Under the pieces are notes generated by a model. That model saw only the letters and a program-made list of their open reading frames with translations, was not told the origin of the DNA and made no database searches. A program made the translations under genes and the position numbers. From Rhizobium leucaenae USDA 9039 (lineage in GTDB: Bacteria; Pseudomonadota; Alphaproteobacteria; Rhizobiales; Rhizobiaceae), in contig NZ_AUFB01000003.1 in the NCBI RefSeq assembly GCF_000426285.1, positions 124,001-188,000 on the forward strand: a stretch of DNA of 64,000 bases. The letters run 5' to 3'. Each line of letters starts with the position of its first letter. Position 1 is the first letter of the stretch. Below, in pieces: positions 44,788 through 53,964 of this stretch.

Positions 44788-45429
44788 ATGACCGACGAAA
44801 CAACGAAGACCGGACCTGACGCCACGGCGACTGACAATCCCGCGGGCTTTGCGCAAGAGGCTGCAGAAACCGCGGATGTGGCCCAGCCTGCGCAGCCGGA
44901 TCCGGTCGAGCTGCTTAAGGCCGAAAATAGCGATCTTCGCGACCGCTATCTGCGCCTTGCCGCCGAGATGGACAACCTACGCCGTCGCACCGAGCGCGAC
45001 GTCAAGGACGCCAAGTCCTATTCCGTCGCCAGCTTCGCCCGCGATATGCTGGCCGTAGCGGACAATCTGCGCCGCACGCTGGAAGCCATTCCGGCGGAAG
45101 CCCGCACTGAGGCCGATGCCGGCCTGAAGACGCTGATCGAAGGCGTGGAGATGACGGAGCGCTCCATGCTGTCGGCCTTGGAGCGCCACGGCGTCCGCCA
45201 GATCGAGCCGGTCGGCCAGAAGTTCGATCCCAACTTCCATCAGGCGATGTTCGAAGTGCCGAACACCGAAGTGCCGAACAATACGGTCGTGCAGGTGGTG
45301 CAGGCCGGCTTCGTCATCGGGGAGCGTGTTCTACGCCCGGCCATGGTCGGCGTTGCCAAGGGTGGCCCGAAGGTTGCCGAGATTTCCGAACCGGGCGCCA
45401 ACAGCCCGTTCGACGAAAAAGACGCCTGA
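44788..45429 (+). CDS. grpE: GrpE nucleotide exchange factor
   Basis: Co-chaperone that releases ADP from DnaK. 213 aa: an acidic disordered N-terminus (about 1-40), the long coiled coil ([22 protein letters not shown]) and the C-terminal beta-domain with [12 protein letters not shown] and [17 protein letters not shown]. The ATG at 44788 has GGAG 6 nt upstream. Followed by a bidirectional terminator. Confidence 0.96.
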   Translation: MTDETTKTGPDATATDNPAGFAQEAAETADVAQPAQPDPVELLKAENSDLRDRYLRLAAEMDNLRRRTERDVKDAKSYSVASFARDMLAVADNLRRTLEAIPAEARTEADAGLKTLIEGVEMTERSMLSALERHGVRQIEPVGQKFDPNFHQAMFEVPNTEVPNNTVVQVVQAGFVIGERVLRPAMVGVAKGGPKVAEISEPGANSPFDEKDA

Positions 45430-45444
45430 TCTTCAATCATGTGC

Positions 45445-45486
45445 AAAAAAGAAGAGCCGGATGACCTCGTCATCCGGCTCTTTTTT
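45445..45486. terminator. Bidirectional terminator between grpE and ptsN
   Basis: AAGAGCCGGATGA, loop CCTCG, TCATCCGGCTCTT, with an A-run on the left and a T-run on the right. It serves both convergent genes. Confidence 0.92.
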
Positions 45487-45513
45487 GTCAGCGTTTGAAT
45501 CGGCGTCGGTCCG

Positions 45514-45978
45514 TCAGGCCGCGTTGGACGCCTGCTCCTCGTTGAGGAAGGCGTAGATCGCCGAGGCGGATTCGGTCGCGCGCAGCTTGGCGACAAGATC
45601 CTGGTCGCGCAGCACGCGGGCAATGCGCGACAGCGCCTTCAGATGGTCGGCGCCGGCGCCTTCCGGGGCGAGCAGCAGGAAGACGAGGTCGACGGGCTGG
45701 TCGTCCAGCGCCTCAAAATCGACCGGCGCTTCCAGGCGCGCGAAAATACCGATGATGGATTTGATGCTGGTGAGCTTGCCATGCGGAATCGCAATGCCGT
45801 TGCCGACGCCGGTGGAGCCGAGGCGCTCCCGCTGCAGCACGACGTCGAAAATCTCGCGCTCGGGCAGTCCGGTCAATTTGGAGGCTTTGGCTGCCAGTTC
45901 CTGAAGCAGTTGTTTTTTGGAATTTGCCCTCAAGGCGGGGATGATCGCATCTTGGTGCAGCAAATCTGCCAATGCCAT
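45514..45978 (-). CDS. ptsN: Nitrogen-regulatory PTS IIA component (EIIA-Ntr)
   Basis: Phosphorylated at His66 (AIPHGKL) by the PTS-Ntr chain, EIIA-Ntr controls potassium transport, nitrogen and carbon functions in alphaproteobacteria. 154 aa with TGVGNGIAIPHG and EGAGADHLKALSRIAR as family marks. Downstream of hpf (88 bp) and rpoN on the same strand, the classical rpoN-hpf-ptsN cluster. Confidence 0.96.
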   Translation of the reverse strand: MALADLLHQDAIIPALRANSKKQLLQELAAKASKLTGLPEREIFDVVLQRERLGSTGVGNGIAIPHGKLTSIKSIIGIFARLEAPVDFEALDDQPVDLVFLLLAPEGAGADHLKALSRIARVLRDQDLVAKLRATESASAIYAFLNEEQASNAA

Positions 45979-46066
45979 TCTCTTTATCCTTCGTGTCGCC
46001 GAGATCCGATGACGGAGGAGCGGCGGCCGGCTGATACAGCGCGGGGCCGTCGCTCATCTTCTTTTC

Positions 46067-46642
46067 TCAGCCCTTGATATTGGCTGCGTCGATCCAGCCA
46101 ATGTTGCCGTCCTGGCGACGGTAAACGATATTCAGATGTTCCTTGCCGGGGCTGCGGAAAAGCAGCAGCGGCTCGTCGGTCATGTCGAGCGCCATCACGG
46201 CGGTCGCGACCGACATGGTCTTTAGCTGTTTCGTGCTTTCGGCGACAATCGCCGGCGCGAAATCGGCAGGGACCTCGTCTTCGTCGTCCGGAACACCGTC
46301 CATGACGGTATAGGCGACTTCAGCGAGGCCATTGGTGTGGTTGCCGGCCTGGTGATCCTTGAGCTTGCGCTTGTAGCGGCGCAGGCGCTTTTCGATGCGC
46401 TCGGACGCTGCGTCGAACGCCAATTGCGGATCCATCGCCTCTCCGGCGGCATGCAAGACAACGCCACTATCGAGATGAAGTTTGCAATCGGCTGCGAAGC
46501 GGGAACTGGATTTCTGTACCGTCACTTGGCCTGAATACCCCCCGTCGAAGTATTTCGTCACGGCCATACCGATCTGGTCTTCAATCCGTTGGCGGAAGGA
46601 GTCGCCAATTTCCATATGTTTCCCGGAGACACGCACACTCAT
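46067..46642 (-). CDS. hpf: Ribosome hibernation-promoting factor, long form
   Basis: A 191-aa long HPF/RaiA protein. The N-terminal S30AE domain (about 1-105) binds the 30S decoding centre. The C-terminal domain (about 130-190, ending RRQDGNIGWIDAANI) dimerises 70S to 100S particles in stationary phase. Lies between rpoN and ptsN. The 248-bp gap to rpoN holds its promoter; I could not place a convincing sigma-54 site there. Confidence 0.95.
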   Translation of the reverse strand: MSVRVSGKHMEIGDSFRQRIEDQIGMAVTKYFDGGYSGQVTVQKSSSRFAADCKLHLDSGVVLHAAGEAMDPQLAFDAASERIEKRLRRYKRKLKDHQAGNHTNGLAEVAYTVMDGVPDDEDEVPADFAPAIVAESTKQLKTMSVATAVMALDMTDEPLLLFRSPGKEHLNIVYRRQDGNIGWIDAANIKG

Positions 46643-46890
46643 GGAGTTTCCCTTCTTGTAGCGGTTATTGGGCGCGCCAGTTTACGCCAAGCCTCAAGCT
46701 CATCCAAGCACTTCACGCAGTCAAAGACAAATTGCGTTTGTCAGGCGCCCTGGGGATGGTGGGGATAAGTCATGGCAGTGATGTCCTGCACCGATTGCGG
46801 CGGGCTTCTAGCCCCGTCCCAGCGGAAAGTCAACTGAATCTTAAGGATTTGTTAGAGCATTCGCAGTCTGCGGTTGAGGCCGGGCAATTG

Positions 46891-48444
46891 CTAAAAGCTG
46901 GCTACTTTTGCCAGTGCGCGCTTCTCCCGGCGGCGTTGCACCGAAGAAGGGATGTTCATCGCCTCGCGGTATTTTGCAACCGTACGGCGAGCGATCTCGA
47001 TGCCGCCCTTTTTCAGCGTATCGACGATGTCGTCGTCGGATAGCACCGCGTCCGGGCTCTCGTGCGAGATCAGCACGCGGATCTTGTGACGAACCGCCTC
47101 GGCTGAATGGCTGTCGCCGCCCTCGACGGCGCTGATCGAGACGGTGAAGAAATATTTGAGCTCGAACAGGCCGCGCGGCGTCAGCATGTATTTATTCGAA
47201 GTCACGCGGCTGACGGTCGACTCATGCATCTTGATGGCGTCCGCCACGGTCTTCAGATTGAGCGGCCGCAGATGATCGACGCCGTGCACGAGGAAGGCAT
47301 CCTGCTGCCGGACGATCTCGCTCGCGACCTTCATGATCGTCTTGGTGCGCTGATCGAGGCTGCGTGTCAGCCAATTGGCGTTCTGCAGGCATTCCGACAG
47401 GAACGCGTGATCCTGGCTCGTCTTGGAGACGGACGCAAAATAGGATTGGCTGACCAGGACGCGCGGCAACGTATCCGGATTGAGCTCCACCAGCCAGCTT
47501 CCGTCGGAGGACGGGCGCACCACGATATCGGGCATGATCGCCTCGGATATGCCGGGCTCGAAGCCGCTGCCCGGCTTCGGGTTCAACTGACGGATCTCCG
47601 CCATCATGTCGAGCAGATCTTCCTCGTCGACACCGCAGAGCCGCTTTAACGTCGCGAAATCGCGCCGGGCGAGAAGTTCGAGGTTCTGGATCAGCCGTTC
47701 CATGGCCGGATCGAAACGATCCTTTTGGCGAAGCTGGATCGCCAGACACTCGCTGAGAGAACGGGCAAAGACGCCGGGAGGATCGAGCAATTGCAAGTCG
47801 CCGAGCACGCGCTCGATATCCGCAACGCTGGCGCCGAGGCGCTCCGCAGTTTCGTTCAAATCGGCCTGCAGATAGCCGGCATCGTCGAGTTGTTCGACGA
47901 GATGCTGGGCAATCAGCCGGTCGGCCATGCTGGGCAGGGAAAAGGGAATCTGTTCGTTCAAGTGGTCGCGCAGCGAAATCTGGCCGGCAACGAAATCATC
48001 GAGATCGTAGCTTTCGCCGGCTTCGCCGCCAGGCATGGATTTCCACTGGCTGAGCAGTTCCGGCGCATCCGCGCGCTGCGGGCCGCCATCGTCGGGAAAG
48101 ACATTGCTGAAATTGGTGTCGAGTTCGTCGTTCAGTCGGTCGGCGTGGCCGGTATTTTCGCTCTCGTACCAGTCGCTGGCGAGATCGCCGCTGTTGCGGT
48201 CATCATCACCATGGCTGTCATCCGCGGCATCGAACCTTTCGTCCTTCGTCTCGCGGTCGCCGTTGCTGCCTATATCGTCGTCATTTGACGTAAATTCGAG
48301 CAGCGGATTTTTCTCGACTTCCTGGGCGATGAATTGGGTGAGCTCAAAATGCGTCATCTGCAGCAACTGGATGGATTGCATCAGTTGCGGTGTCATCACC
48401 AGGCTTTGGCTTTGGCGCAGGAAAAGATTGGCCGATAATGCCAT
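46891..48444 (-). CDS. rpoN: RNA polymerase sigma-54 factor
   Basis: Alternative sigma factor for nitrogen-regulated, nif/fix and dct promoters, dependent on AAA+ activators. 517 aa: Gln-rich region I (LRQSQSLVMTPQLMQSIQLL), an acidic, Asp-rich region II (about 52-125, longer than in enterics), the core-binding domain, the HTH with HESTVSRVTSNKYM, and the RpoN box ARRTVAKYRE (485-494). Followed 248 bp later by hpf. lptB lies upstream on the same strand. Confidence 0.97.
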   Translation of the reverse strand: MALSANLFLRQSQSLVMTPQLMQSIQLLQMTHFELTQFIAQEVEKNPLLEFTSNDDDIGSNGDRETKDERFDAADDSHGDDDRNSGDLASDWYESENTGHADRLNDELDTNFSNVFPDDGGPQRADAPELLSQWKSMPGGEAGESYDLDDFVAGQISLRDHLNEQIPFSLPSMADRLIAQHLVEQLDDAGYLQADLNETAERLGASVADIERVLGDLQLLDPPGVFARSLSECLAIQLRQKDRFDPAMERLIQNLELLARRDFATLKRLCGVDEEDLLDMMAEIRQLNPKPGSGFEPGISEAIMPDIVVRPSSDGSWLVELNPDTLPRVLVSQSYFASVSKTSQDHAFLSECLQNANWLTRSLDQRTKTIMKVASEIVRQQDAFLVHGVDHLRPLNLKTVADAIKMHESTVSRVTSNKYMLTPRGLFELKYFFTVSISAVEGGDSHSAEAVRHKIRVLISHESPDAVLSDDDIVDTLKKGGIEIARRTVAKYREAMNIPSSVQRRREKRALAKVASF

Positions 48445-48638
48445 GGCGGACGCGAAACTCCCCTTCCTCTCTTTGGGAATCCGCGTTCTTCACTATGAAA
48501 AATCCGCAAATTTCCAACTGGCCCAAAAATTGCTTTTTTATTGGGTTTGGTCAAGCGGAACTGTGGCGGGATGGTGAATTTCCGGAGCGCTACGCCCTGT
48601 GGTAAGGCAGGGGAACGCCCCGGTTCAACCGCAGCTTT

Positions 48639-49451
48639 TTAAAGGCTGAAATTGTCACCCAGATAGAGCTTACGCACTTCCGGATTGCTGACGATGTCGT
48701 TGGCTCTGCCATGCGTCAGCACTTCGCCGGCATGGATGATATAGGCGCGATCGATCAGGCCCAGCGTCTCGCGGACGTTGTGGTCGGTGATCAGCACACC
48801 GATACCGCGCGCCGTCAGATGATGCACGAGATTCTGAATGTCGGCGACCGAGATCGGATCGACACCGGCAAAGGGCTCGTCGAGCAGCATGAAGGTAGGG
48901 TCGGTCGCCAGTGCGCGGGCAATTTCCAGACGCCGCCGCTCGCCGCCGGAGAGGGCGATCGCCGGCACCGTGCGCAGATTGCGGATGTGGAATTCCTCGA
49001 GCAGTTCGTCGATCTTCCGCTCCCGCTTCTTCTTGTCCTTTTCATGGACTTCGAGAACGGCGCGGATGTTCTCTTCCACCGTAAGGCCACGAAAGATCGA
49101 GGCCTCCTGCGGCAGATAGCCGACGCCAAGGCGAGCGCGGCGATACATTGGCATCGAGGTGACATTATTGCCGTCGATCTCGATCGTGCCTTCATCGACC
49201 GGCACCAGTCCGGTGATCATGTAGAAACATGTCGTCTTGCCGGCGCCGTTCGGCCCGAGCAGGCCGACGGCCTCGCCGCGCCGCACGACCAGCGAGACGC
49301 CGTTGACGACGCGCCGCGTACGGTAGGTCTTGGTGAGGCCGCGCGCAATCAGGGTGCCCTGATAACGCGCTTTGTCCGCGGTCGGCGTGCCGGATGCCGC
49401 AGTGCTCGATCCGGACGCGCCGGGCAAGGTGGGTGTGGTCGATATCGTCAC
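48639..49451 (-). CDS. lptB: LPS export ABC transporter ATP-binding protein LptB
   Basis: ATPase that drives lipopolysaccharide extraction from the inner membrane with LptFG and LptC. 270 aa with Walker A GLLGPNGAGKTT, signature ALSGGERRRLEIARAL, Walker B FMLLDEPFAGVDP and the His-loop LITDHNVRETL. Start taken as GTG at 49451, which gives a roughly 30-residue Thr/Ser-rich tail before the domain. Order lptC-lptA-lptB-rpoN is typical. Confidence 0.95.
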   Translation of the reverse strand: MTISTTPTLPGASGSSTAASGTPTADKARYQGTLIARGLTKTYRTRRVVNGVSLVVRRGEAVGLLGPNGAGKTTCFYMITGLVPVDEGTIEIDGNNVTSMPMYRRARLGVGYLPQEASIFRGLTVEENIRAVLEVHEKDKKKRERKIDELLEEFHIRNLRTVPAIALSGGERRRLEIARALATDPTFMLLDEPFAGVDPISVADIQNLVHHLTARGIGVLITDHNVRETLGLIDRAYIIHAGEVLTHGRANDIVSNPEVRKLYLGDNFSL

Positions 49452-49464
49452 GAGAAGACCGGGA

Positions 49465-50127
49465 TCAGTTCTTTTTCTGCTGTTGCTGCTGCACTTGCTG
49501 CGACTTCGGATCGAGCTGGATTTGGACGCGGCCACCGCAGGCATCCAGTTGAGCTTCACCCGTGGCCATATGCACAGTGAGCTGACAGCCGGTGAATACG
49601 TTCGGCCCGTCGGTCAGCACGACCTTCTGGCCCTTGAGAACGGCAAGCTGGTTGGCCATGTCGAAGGAGCCGTCATCCGCCGTCGCCGTCTGCGTGCCCG
49701 AAACGAGGTAGACTTTGTCGGTGACCAGAATGTGGTCGATGTCGGCGTCGCCCGAGACCAGCGACTGATTTTGCTGCTTGGCGGCGGTTGCGACCGGATT
49801 TTCCGTCGCCGGCTTGGCATTGGCGTCGGCGGGCTGCTTCTTCTTGTAGAAGACCGTCATCTTGCCGGCCTGCATCGTCGTGGTGCCCTGGACAACCTTG
49901 ACGTTGCCGGTAAACACCGCCTGGCTTTCGGCATCATGGATCTCCAGCTTGTCGCTTTCGATCTGGATCGGCTGATCCTTGGAAAGCTTCAAGCCGGGCA
50001 TGTTGCTCGTCGTCGCCTGAGCGCCGGCTTCGGTCGCCGCGAAAATTGCAAGCGCGCTGAAGGCGCAGAGAAGCGTGGCCTTACGCAGGCCAGAGTTGAA
50101 AAGAGAAAATCGCCAATCGTTTGTCAT
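49465..50127 (-). CDS. lptA: LPS transport periplasmic protein LptA
   Basis: Forms the periplasmic bridge that carries LPS to the outer membrane. 220 aa: signal peptide about 1-36 (ending EAGAQA), beta-jellyroll OstA domain from DQPIQIESDKLEIHDAES to LDACGGRVQIQL, with a Lys/Ala-rich insertion near 95-115 and a Gln-rich tail. The start codon overlaps the lptC stop by 4 bp (ATGA). Confidence 0.94.
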   Translation of the reverse strand: MTNDWRFSLFNSGLRKATLLCAFSALAIFAATEAGAQATTSNMPGLKLSKDQPIQIESDKLEIHDAESQAVFTGNVKVVQGTTTMQAGKMTVFYKKKQPADANAKPATENPVATAAKQQNQSLVSGDADIDHILVTDKVYLVSGTQTATADDGSFDMANQLAVLKGQKVVLTDGPNVFTGCQLTVHMATGEAQLDACGGRVQIQLDPKSQQVQQQQQKKN

Positions 50128-50810
50128 GAACCGCCCGGCTGTTGTTCGCTAGCTGAATTATGGAGTGCGGCTGGTTCGATATGCATCTGAACCTGCCCGT
50201 CGAATTCGATTACGCTCCCCTTATCCGTCATCTTGAGCGACTGTGCAACAACCGACATGCCCCCTCTGTAGATTGCAACCTGATCCTGGCTGGAGAGGTC
50301 GCCCTTCTTCACGTCGAGAAACGCTGTCCTGAATTCGGCACGCAAGCCGTTGTCCATCAGAATGGTAAAGGGTGCGGTGAGCTTCAGCGTGTCCGCCTGG
50401 CGGTCGAAATCCGCGCTCTGGGCCGTCACATGCGCGATCACCTGGTTGTTGACCGGCATGGAGGCCTTGATGGTCTTGAGCGTAATCATATTGGGGTTCT
50501 TGATATCCTGCAGCGCCTTTTCGGCGAGCATGGAATAATTGATGCCATCCTTGTTGCGGCCGGCAATGGCAGGACGCTCCATCACGACCTTGCCGTCCTC
50601 GATCCTTGCGCCTTCGATCTGGATGTTTTCGGGCAGATAGGCGCGCACGATCGAAACCGCGATGAAGATCAACGAGACGATAAAGGCGGCCAAAGGAAGC
50701 AAGATCTTCAGTCGTCTCACGCGCGCAGAATGAAAGGTCGCGTCCTTATACGCGTTTCTTTCCAGCTCGGAGCCGATCGCGCGACCGGAAGTCTCGATAG
50801 TATTGAGCAT
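50124..50810 (-). CDS. lptC: LPS export protein LptC
   Basis: Bitopic inner-membrane partner linking LptB2FG to LptA. 228 aa with one membrane helix at about 36-58 (ILLPLAAFIVSLIFIAVSIV) and a periplasmic OstA-like domain. Overlaps lptA by 4 bp. In several rhizobia a ribonuclease D gene lies just upstream, but none is seen here: 322 bp of non-coding DNA precede it and sppA is divergent. Confidence 0.92.
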   Translation of the reverse strand: MLNTIETSGRAIGSELERNAYKDATFHSARVRRLKILLPLAAFIVSLIFIAVSIVRAYLPENIQIEGARIEDGKVVMERPAIAGRNKDGINYSMLAEKALQDIKNPNMITLKTIKASMPVNNQVIAHVTAQSADFDRQADTLKLTAPFTILMDNGLRAEFRTAFLDVKKGDLSSQDQVAIYRGGMSVVAQSLKMTDKGSVIEFDGQVQMHIEPAALHNSASEQQPGGS

Positions 50811-51132
50811 GCAACAGGTCCGTCTTCTCTGATCCGGAAAACCACGTTCGAGTCATGCACAGACTGTGCCAACAAGCCTGGCAGATCGTTTCGCATTATT
50901 GCATTGGCTTGCCAATATGGATTTTTTTCTGCAACAAGCAATTTTAGCAAAAAATATAATATGCGGCGGTTTCGTCCGATCGGTTATCGCCCTATCTGAC
51001 GAAGCGCTGCATGGAAAGCCTGGAACACAATCTCGAAAATTGATTTTCGCGAAGGATTATGCCCGTTTCAAGATGTTGGTATATCCGGTTCGTCGTGTAT
51101 CCAATTTATGACAAAGGGAGAGATAAGGCGTT
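50811..51132. promoter_or_regulatory. Intergenic region between lptC and sppA
   Basis: Divergent promoters for lptCAB and sppA. The left part is A+T-rich (TTTTTTTC, AAAAAATATAATATG near 50950-50965). A perfect 14-bp inverted repeat ATTGGC-TT-GCCAAT lies at 50903-50916. No gene or RNA is recognised. Confidence 0.5.
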
Positions 51133-52089
51133 ATGGACAGTTCTGCAATCGCAGATCGGCGGCAATTGCGCCGCAAGCTTGGCTTTTGGCGCGTCATTGC
51201 CGTTCTTCTCCTGGTGGCGCTCGGCTTTGCGCTTTATAGCTTCAGTGCGGGCGAATTGCCCGCCATAAGCGGCCCGCAGATCGCCCGCGTCAAAATCGCA
51301 GGGCTTATCCAGGATGACACCGAGCTTCTGGAGCGGCTGAAGAAGATTCAGGACAACGACCAGGTGAAGGCGCTGATCGTCTCGATTTCATCGACCGGCG
51401 GCACGACCTATGGCGGCGAGCGCATCTTCAAGGCCATTCGTGCCGTTGCCGCAAAGAAGCCCGTGGTCTCCGATATCCGTACCGTTGCGGCGTCTGCGGG
51501 CTATATGATCGCCACGGCGGGTGACGACATCGTCGCCGGTGACACGTCGATCACCGGCTCGATCGGCGTCATCTTCCAGTATCCGCAGGCGAAAGACCTG
51601 CTCGACAAGCTCGGCCTCTCGCTGGACGAGATCAAGTCGGCGCCGCTGAAGGCCGAGCCGTCGCCGTTTCATCCGGCGAGCGAAGAGGCCAAGGCCATGA
51701 TCCGCAACATGGTCATGGACAGCTATGGCTGGTTCGTCGATCTCGTCGCCGACCGCCGCAAGTTGCCGCGCGATCAGGTCTTGAAGCTCGCGGACGGCAG
51801 CATCTTCACGGGCCGCCAGGCGCTGCAGAACAAGCTCGTCGACACGCTCGGCGGCGAGGACGAAATCCGTGCCTATCTCGACACGCGCAAGGTCAAAAAG
51901 GATTTGCCGATCGTCGACTGGAAGGCGCAGGAGAAAACCTCATTCTTCTTTTGGCCGAGCGCCGCTTCCTGGTTGCTAAATCGTCTCGGTTATGATGATT
52001 TTGTGAAGGGAGAGGATCTCCAGAAAATTATGACAGAGAAGTTGTTTCTTGACGGCCTGCTTTCTGTTTGGCAGGGTGCAGGCAATTGA
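51133..52089 (+). CDS. sppA: Signal peptide peptidase SppA (S49 family)
   Basis: Membrane protease that degrades cleaved signal peptides. 318 aa, the short one-domain form: N-terminal anchor at about 18-38, then the S49 domain with the nucleophile Ser121 (VAASAGYMIA) and GSIGVIFQYP. ATG at 51133 after GGGAGAG. ihfB follows after 26 bp; the sppA-ihfB order is usual in rhizobia. Confidence 0.94.
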   Translation: MDSSAIADRRQLRRKLGFWRVIAVLLLVALGFALYSFSAGELPAISGPQIARVKIAGLIQDDTELLERLKKIQDNDQVKALIVSISSTGGTTYGGERIFKAIRAVAAKKPVVSDIRTVAASAGYMIATAGDDIVAGDTSITGSIGVIFQYPQAKDLLDKLGLSLDEIKSAPLKAEPSPFHPASEEAKAMIRNMVMDSYGWFVDLVADRRKLPRDQVLKLADGSIFTGRQALQNKLVDTLGGEDEIRAYLDTRKVKKDLPIVDWKAQEKTSFFFWPSAASWLLNRLGYDDFVKGEDLQKIMTEKLFLDGLLSVWQGAGN

Positions 52090-52115
52090 TAAATCAATGA
52101 TTTAAGGGGGCAACC

Positions 52116-52421
52116 GTGATTAAGTCGGAATTGGTGCAGATTGTGGCGGCACGTAACCCGCATCTCTACCACCGCGATGTCGAAAATATCGTCAACGCTG
52201 TCCTCGACGAGATCACCGATGCCCTTGCTGCGGGAAATCGCGTGGAACTACGCGGCTTCGGCGCATTTTCCGTCAAGAACCGCCCCTCGCGCTCCGGTCG
52301 CAACCCGCGTACGGGCGATACGGTGTTCGTCGAGGAAAAATGGGTTCCCTTCTTCAAGACGGGCAAAGAGCTGCGCGAGCGCCTGAATCCGGGCGCCGGC
52401 GACGAAGAAGACGACAATTAA
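52116..52421 (+). CDS. ihfB: Integration host factor beta subunit
   Basis: DNA-bending protein, partner of IhfA, used at sigma-54 promoters and in recombination. 101 aa of HU/IHF fold: [21 protein letters not shown], and the flanking arm [12 protein letters not shown] with the intercalating Pro. The acidic tail GDEEDDN is usual. AAGGGGG precedes the ATG. A terminator follows at 52478-52514. Confidence 0.95.
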   Translation: MIKSELVQIVAARNPHLYHRDVENIVNAVLDEITDALAAGNRVELRGFGAFSVKNRPSRSGRNPRTGDTVFVEEKWVPFFKTGKELRERLNPGAGDEEDDN

Positions 52422-52477
52422 TCGTCGTTTTTAGCCGATACTCTTCGCGAATGTCCCCGTAGACATGAATGTGCCGC

Positions 52478-52514
52478 GACCGGGTGGCACTTGAACTCGG
52501 CCCGGTCTTTCTTA
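52478..52514 (+). terminator. ihfB terminator
   Basis: GACCGGG and CCCGGTC (7-bp stem, 16-nt loop) followed by TTTCTT. Confidence 0.65.
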
Positions 52515-52579
52515 TTCTCTGCGGCTATAGGCGATAGGAGTGCATGGCACGGATGCGCCTGGACAAAGGAGCGTTCGCA

Positions 52580-52912
52580 ATGACCAAGAAGATCATCAAC
52601 CTGCTGATATTGCTGCCGCTCGGCATTATCCTCATCATCTTCTGCGTCGCAAACCGCCAGTCCGTCACGTTGGCGCTCAATCCGTTCAGGCCGGAGGATC
52701 AGGTGCTGTCGCTGAGCGCGCCGCTATTCGTGTTGCTGTTTGTGACGCTGATTATCGGCATGTTGGTCGGTGCGGCGGTCACCTGGTTCAATCAGGGCAA
52801 ACACCGCAAGCTTGCCCGTAGCCAGTCGCGCGAGGCCGTGCGCTGGCAGGCGGAAGCCGACAAGCACCGCAACCGGGCCGAACAGATCGCCGGCCAGCTT
52901 CCAGCGAAATAA
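52580..52912 (+). CDS. LapA-domain (DUF1049) inner-membrane protein
   Basis: A 110-aa protein with two membrane helices (about 6-24, LLILLPLGIILIIFCVA, and 48-68, FVLLFVTLIIGMLVGAAV) followed by a basic cytoplasmic coiled-coil-like tail. It belongs to the lipopolysaccharide assembly protein A domain group, where LapA/LapB adjust LPS synthesis through FtsH. A Shine-Dalgarno AAAGGAG lies 8 nt before the ATG at 52580; an in-frame ATG at 52544 is possible. Location close to lptCAB is suggestive only. Confidence 0.82.
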   Translation: MTKKIINLLILLPLGIILIIFCVANRQSVTLALNPFRPEDQVLSLSAPLFVLLFVTLIIGMLVGAAVTWFNQGKHRKLARSQSREAVRWQAEADKHRNRAEQIAGQLPAK

Positions 52913-52916
52913 TCGT

Positions 52917-53366
52917 CTAGTTCGTGCCGAGCTGCATGTCCTTGTAGTCGCCCTCCGGCGATGAGCCGTCGCCGATGATTGTAAAGCCAAGGCCGCGGTA
53001 AAAAGCGATGGCGCGCGTATTCTTCACGAGGCATTTAAGGCGATAGCGTCGGCTGGGCCATTCCGGCAGCGCCGCCAGCAGCGCCTTGCCGGCGCCAAGA
53101 CCCTGGAACGCGGGAAGGATGTAGAGCATGTGGATGAAATCATCCGGTTCCCAAAGCGTCATGAAGCCGGCGATGGTCCCGTTTCGATCCTCGCAGACGA
53201 AGACGCGCTCGCCGCGTGTATGGCCGGCGAAATCCTCACTTTGGAATTTGCCGGGATCCACCCAGAGAAATGTCATACGACGCACACGGAGATAGATATC
53301 GGAGAGAACGTCCGTATCTTCCTCCTGTGCCGGCCGGATGGTCCAAAGATCTGATTTTGACGTCAT
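52917..53366 (-). CDS. GNAT-family N-acetyltransferase
   Basis: A 149-aa GNAT domain. WTIRPAQEEDTDVLSDIYLRVRR at the start, HMLYILPAFQGLGAGKALLAAL as acetyl-CoA motif A (QxxGxG/A), and AIAFYRGLGFTIIGDG as motif B. Substrate unknown. ATG at 53366. Its 3' end lies 4 bp from the convergent lapA-like gene. Confidence 0.87.
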   Translation of the reverse strand: MTSKSDLWTIRPAQEEDTDVLSDIYLRVRRMTFLWVDPGKFQSEDFAGHTRGERVFVCEDRNGTIAGFMTLWEPDDFIHMLYILPAFQGLGAGKALLAALPEWPSRRYRLKCLVKNTRAIAFYRGLGFTIIGDGSSPEGDYKDMQLGTN

Positions 53367-53399
53367 GGCAGTCTGCTGCGGGTCGGATGACGATCGCAA

Positions 53400-53852
53400 T
53401 CAAGCGCTGGCTTGGCCATTGAGGGCGGCGGTGAAATCGGCGAAGAACTGCTGCGCCAGTTTCTTGGCGCTGGAATCGACCAACCGCGAGCCGAGTTGGG
53501 CGATTTTGCCGCCGACCTGGGCCTTGGCCTCATAATGCAGGATCGTATCGCCGCCGTCCTCTTTGAGTGTGACATCGGCCCCGCCCTTGGCAAAACCGGC
53601 AATGCCGCCCTTCCCTTCACCGAAGATCGTGTAGCTTTCCGGCGCATTGATGTTGGAGAGCGTCACTTCGCCGTTGAAGGAGGCGGAGACCGGGCCGATC
53701 TTTAATTTCACCGTTGCCGTCAGTTCGGTCGGCGAAATCTTCTCCAGGCTCTGGCAGCCTGGAATGCATTGCTTGAGAATATCGGGGTCGTTCAGGGCGG
53801 CCCACACGACGTCCCGCGGCGCGGCAATCCGTTCTTCACCGGTCATATCCAT
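53400..53852 (-). CDS. CoxG-like SRPBCC protein (carbon monoxide dehydrogenase subunit G family)
   Basis: A 150-aa START/SRPBCC fold protein: MDMTGEERIAAPRDVVWAAL, LKQCIPGCQSLE and GGKIAQLGSRLVDSSAKKL are the CoxG/DUF1857-like hallmarks. CoxG helps membrane attachment or lipid-quinone delivery for CO dehydrogenase, but no cox genes are near, so a general hydrophobic-ligand role is more likely. The ATG at 53852 has GGGAGG 7 nt upstream. Followed by the GNAT gene on the same strand. Confidence 0.87.
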   Translation of the reverse strand: MDMTGEERIAAPRDVVWAALNDPDILKQCIPGCQSLEKISPTELTATVKLKIGPVSASFNGEVTLSNINAPESYTIFGEGKGGIAGFAKGGADVTLKEDGGDTILHYEAKAQVGGKIAQLGSRLVDSSAKKLAQQFFADFTAALNGQASA

Positions 53853-53964
53853 GCGCAACCCTCCCGATCTGGCATTTCATCCGGGGATAATCGCAGATCG
53901 GAAAGCGCTTTGCCAAGTGGCGGCCAGATGCTATTTGCACGCACATATCAATTTTGAGACAAGC

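Noticed and set aside
46643-46890. A sigma-54 promoter for hpf.
   Set aside because: GG and GC dinucleotides occur, but none with the required 10-bp spacing inside the TGGCAC-N5-TTGC context.
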